From UBA1847 sp942492205 (GTDB taxonomy: Bacteria; Pseudomonadota; Gammaproteobacteria; Steroidobacterales; Woeseiaceae), in assembly GCA_942492205.1 (NCBI GenBank), contig CALODT010000001.1, forward strand, positions 806,001 to 870,000: DNA of 64,000 bases, given 5' to 3'. The notes under the pieces were generated by a model, which was not told the origin of the DNA, searched no databases, and worked only from the letters and a program-made list of their open reading frames with translations. Position numbers and translations under genes: made by a program. Positions 62,763 to 64,000 of this stretch are shown in pieces; the stretch's first letter is position 1, and each line of letters begins with the position of its first letter.

Positions 62763-64000
62763 TCTCCTCTTTAAGTGCCGTGGCAAAGACAATGCAGGGC
62801 GAACTGCGCGGCGATGATCGCGACTTCTCGGGGATCAGTACTGACTCACGGACGCTGCGCGGCAACGAGCTGTTCTTTGCATTGCAAGGTCCGAATTTCG
62901 ATGGCTGCGATTACGTGCAAGCCGCCTGCGATGCCGGTGCTGCCGGCGCGGTCGTGCCGGCGTTGCTGGACGCTCCTATTTCACAAATCGTGGTACACGA
63001 CACGCGCCTCGCACTGGGTCAATTCGGGTCGGCCTGGCGTCTCGCGCATGATGTGACCGTTATCGGGATTACCGGCAGCAACGGCAAGACCGGTACCAAG
63101 GAACTGGTGCATGCCTGCCTGGCGCAGCAGGCGCCCACGCTGGCGACGCATGGCAACCTGAACAACGAGATCGGTGTGCCATTGATGCTGACTCGCATTA
63201 CCGGGGAACACCGCTTCGCCGTCATAGAAATGGGCGCCAATCACCACGGCGAAATTGCATACCTGACCGGCCTTGCGCGTCCTGACGTTGTCGTCCTGAC
63301 GAATGCTGGCGAAGCGCATCTCGAAGGCTTCGGCTCGGTGCGCGGCGTCAGCCGGGCGAAGGGAGAAATCCTGCAGGGCGACGAGCGCCCGCAGACCGCG
63401 GTCCTGAATGCGGATGACGCCTATTTCGACTACTGGTCTTCGCTCGCAGAGGATATTCGCGTTGTCAGCTTCGGGCTGGGGGAGTCAGCGGACGTACGCG
63501 CGACCGAAATTGAAACCGGCATTCATCAATCGCAGTTCCTCCTGCAGTTGCCGCAACAGAAGATTGCGGTTTGCCTGCCGCTACCGGGCATCCATAACGT
63601 GCGTAATGCCTGTGCCGCGGCTGCGGTTGCCTGCTCGCTCGGCATCGAAGCAGACCAGATCAGGCGTGCACTCGAAGGCGTCAGCCCGATCGGCGGTCGA
63701 CTGCAGCCGTTGAACGGAACGAATGGCGCGACGCTGTTCGACGACAGTTACAACGCCAACCCGCTGTCCGTGACAGCCGCCGCGGAATTCCTGTCGCAAC
63801 TGTCGGGTGAAAGCTGGTTGGTTCTCGGCGATATGAAAGAGCTCGGAGAAAATGCGGCGGAGCTGCATTACGAGCTCGGCGAAAAACTCTGCAAGATCGG
63901 CATCGACAGGCTGTTCGCGATCGGAGAACTGTCACGCCACCTGGTGGAAGGATTCGGAGCGCACGCCGGCTGGTATGGCAGCGTCGATGCACTGCTGGAT
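62759..64000 (+). CDS. murF: UDP-MurNAc-tripeptide:D-Ala-D-Ala ligase, 3' end outside the window
   Basis: The frame is open from the ATG at 62759 to the window edge (414 codons, no stop), so the last 40 or so residues of a typical MurF are missing. GISTDSRTLRGNELFFAL opens the UDP-binding domain, GITGSNGKTGTKELV is the ATP loop, GNLNNEIGVPLMLT and EMGANHHGEIAYL are typical, and FDDSYNANPLSVTAAAEFL marks the C-terminal domain. It makes the pentapeptide precursor after MurE. It overlaps murE by ATGA. Confidence 0.97.
   Translation, partial: MISSLSAVAKTMQGELRGDDRDFSGISTDSRTLRGNELFFALQGPNFDGCDYVQAACDAGAAGAVVPALLDAPISQIVVHDTRLALGQFGSAWRLAHDVTVIGITGSNGKTGTKELVHACLAQQAPTLATHGNLNNEIGVPLMLTRITGEHRFAVIEMGANHHGEIAYLTGLARPDVVVLTNAGEAHLEGFGSVRGVSRAKGEILQGDERPQTAVLNADDAYFDYWSSLAEDIRVVSFGLGESADVRATEIETGIHQSQFLLQLPQQKIAVCLPLPGIHNVRNACAAAAVACSLGIEADQIRRALEGVSPIGGRLQPLNGTNGATLFDDSYNANPLSVTAAAEFLSQLSGESWLVLGDMKELGENAAELHYELGEKLCKIGIDRLFAIGELSRHLVEGFGAHAGWYGSVDALLD

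Overview
The window looks like core chromosome from a moderately GC-rich gammaproteobacterium (base composition was judged by eye, not counted). The evidence is a set of gammaproteobacterial neighbourhoods: yrbG-kdsD-kdsC-lptC-lptA-lptB-rpoN-hpf-ptsN-rapZ facing ibaG-murA; petABC followed by sspA-sspB; lpoA-yraN-diaA back to back with rsmI; and rsmI-rnpB-mraZ leading into the division and cell-wall cluster. An aerobic, free-living relative of the Woeseiales/Steroidobacterales/Chromatiales part of the class would fit, but that placement is only an impression. No phage, insertion sequence, CRISPR array, tRNA or plasmid gene was recognised.

Layout. 1-3.3 kb: 3' part of waaA, converging on tolC and a divergent pcm-like gene. 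3.6-7.2 kb: a PAS/GGDEF/EAL signalling protein, then a small nucleotidyltransferase and a small acidic protein of unknown role. 7.2-11.6 kb: a proton-pumping pyrophosphatase and a pyrophosphate-dependent phosphofructokinase side by side, then adk. 11.6-15.4 kb: a large secreted lipoprotein with Calx-beta, sugar-dehydrogenase-like propeller and two haem c motifs, then rnd. 15.4-18 kb: a membrane protein, mpl and a Lon substrate-domain protein. 18-23.5 kb (minus strand): metK-ahcY-cpdA-traB-like-hemL. 23.6-35.3 kb (plus strand): tkt-gap-pgk, an inverted PhoX-like gene, then pyk-acylase-MoxR-VWA. 35.3-37.3 kb: an exported peroxiredoxin and a divergent patatin phospholipase. 37.2-46.4 kb (minus strand): the yrbG/lpt/rpoN/PTS-Ntr block ending in mgtE. 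46.5-53.1 kb: ibaG-murA, a DegS-like protease, petABC-sspAB. 53.1-57.4 kb: diaA, yraN, lpoA, rsmI and rnpB. 57.7-64 kb: mraZ-rsmH-ftsL-ftsI-murE-murF, cut off inside murF.

How the genes work together. Three themes dominate. Envelope building is covered by Kdo synthesis and transfer (kdsD, kdsC, waaA), LPS transport (lptABC), peptidoglycan synthesis, activation and recycling (murA, murE, murF, ftsI, lpoA, mpl) and efflux (tolC). Central carbon metabolism is covered by tkt, gap, pgk, pyk and a PPi-linked phosphofructokinase whose by-product economy is tied to the neighbouring H+-pyrophosphatase. Regulation and stress are covered by sigma-54, EIIA-Ntr, RapZ, HPF, SspA/SspB, cyclic-di-GMP and cAMP turnover. 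Many genes overlap by four bases (ATGA or GTGA), so translational coupling is widespread.

I did not find a clearly new multi-gene system. The best candidates for a second look are the PPi module, the pyk-acylase-MoxR-VWA run, the multidomain haem lipoprotein, the pcm-like protein with an altered active-site loop, the TraB-like gene embedded in a methyl-cycle operon, and the hairpin-rich stretch between rnpB and the mraZ promoter.
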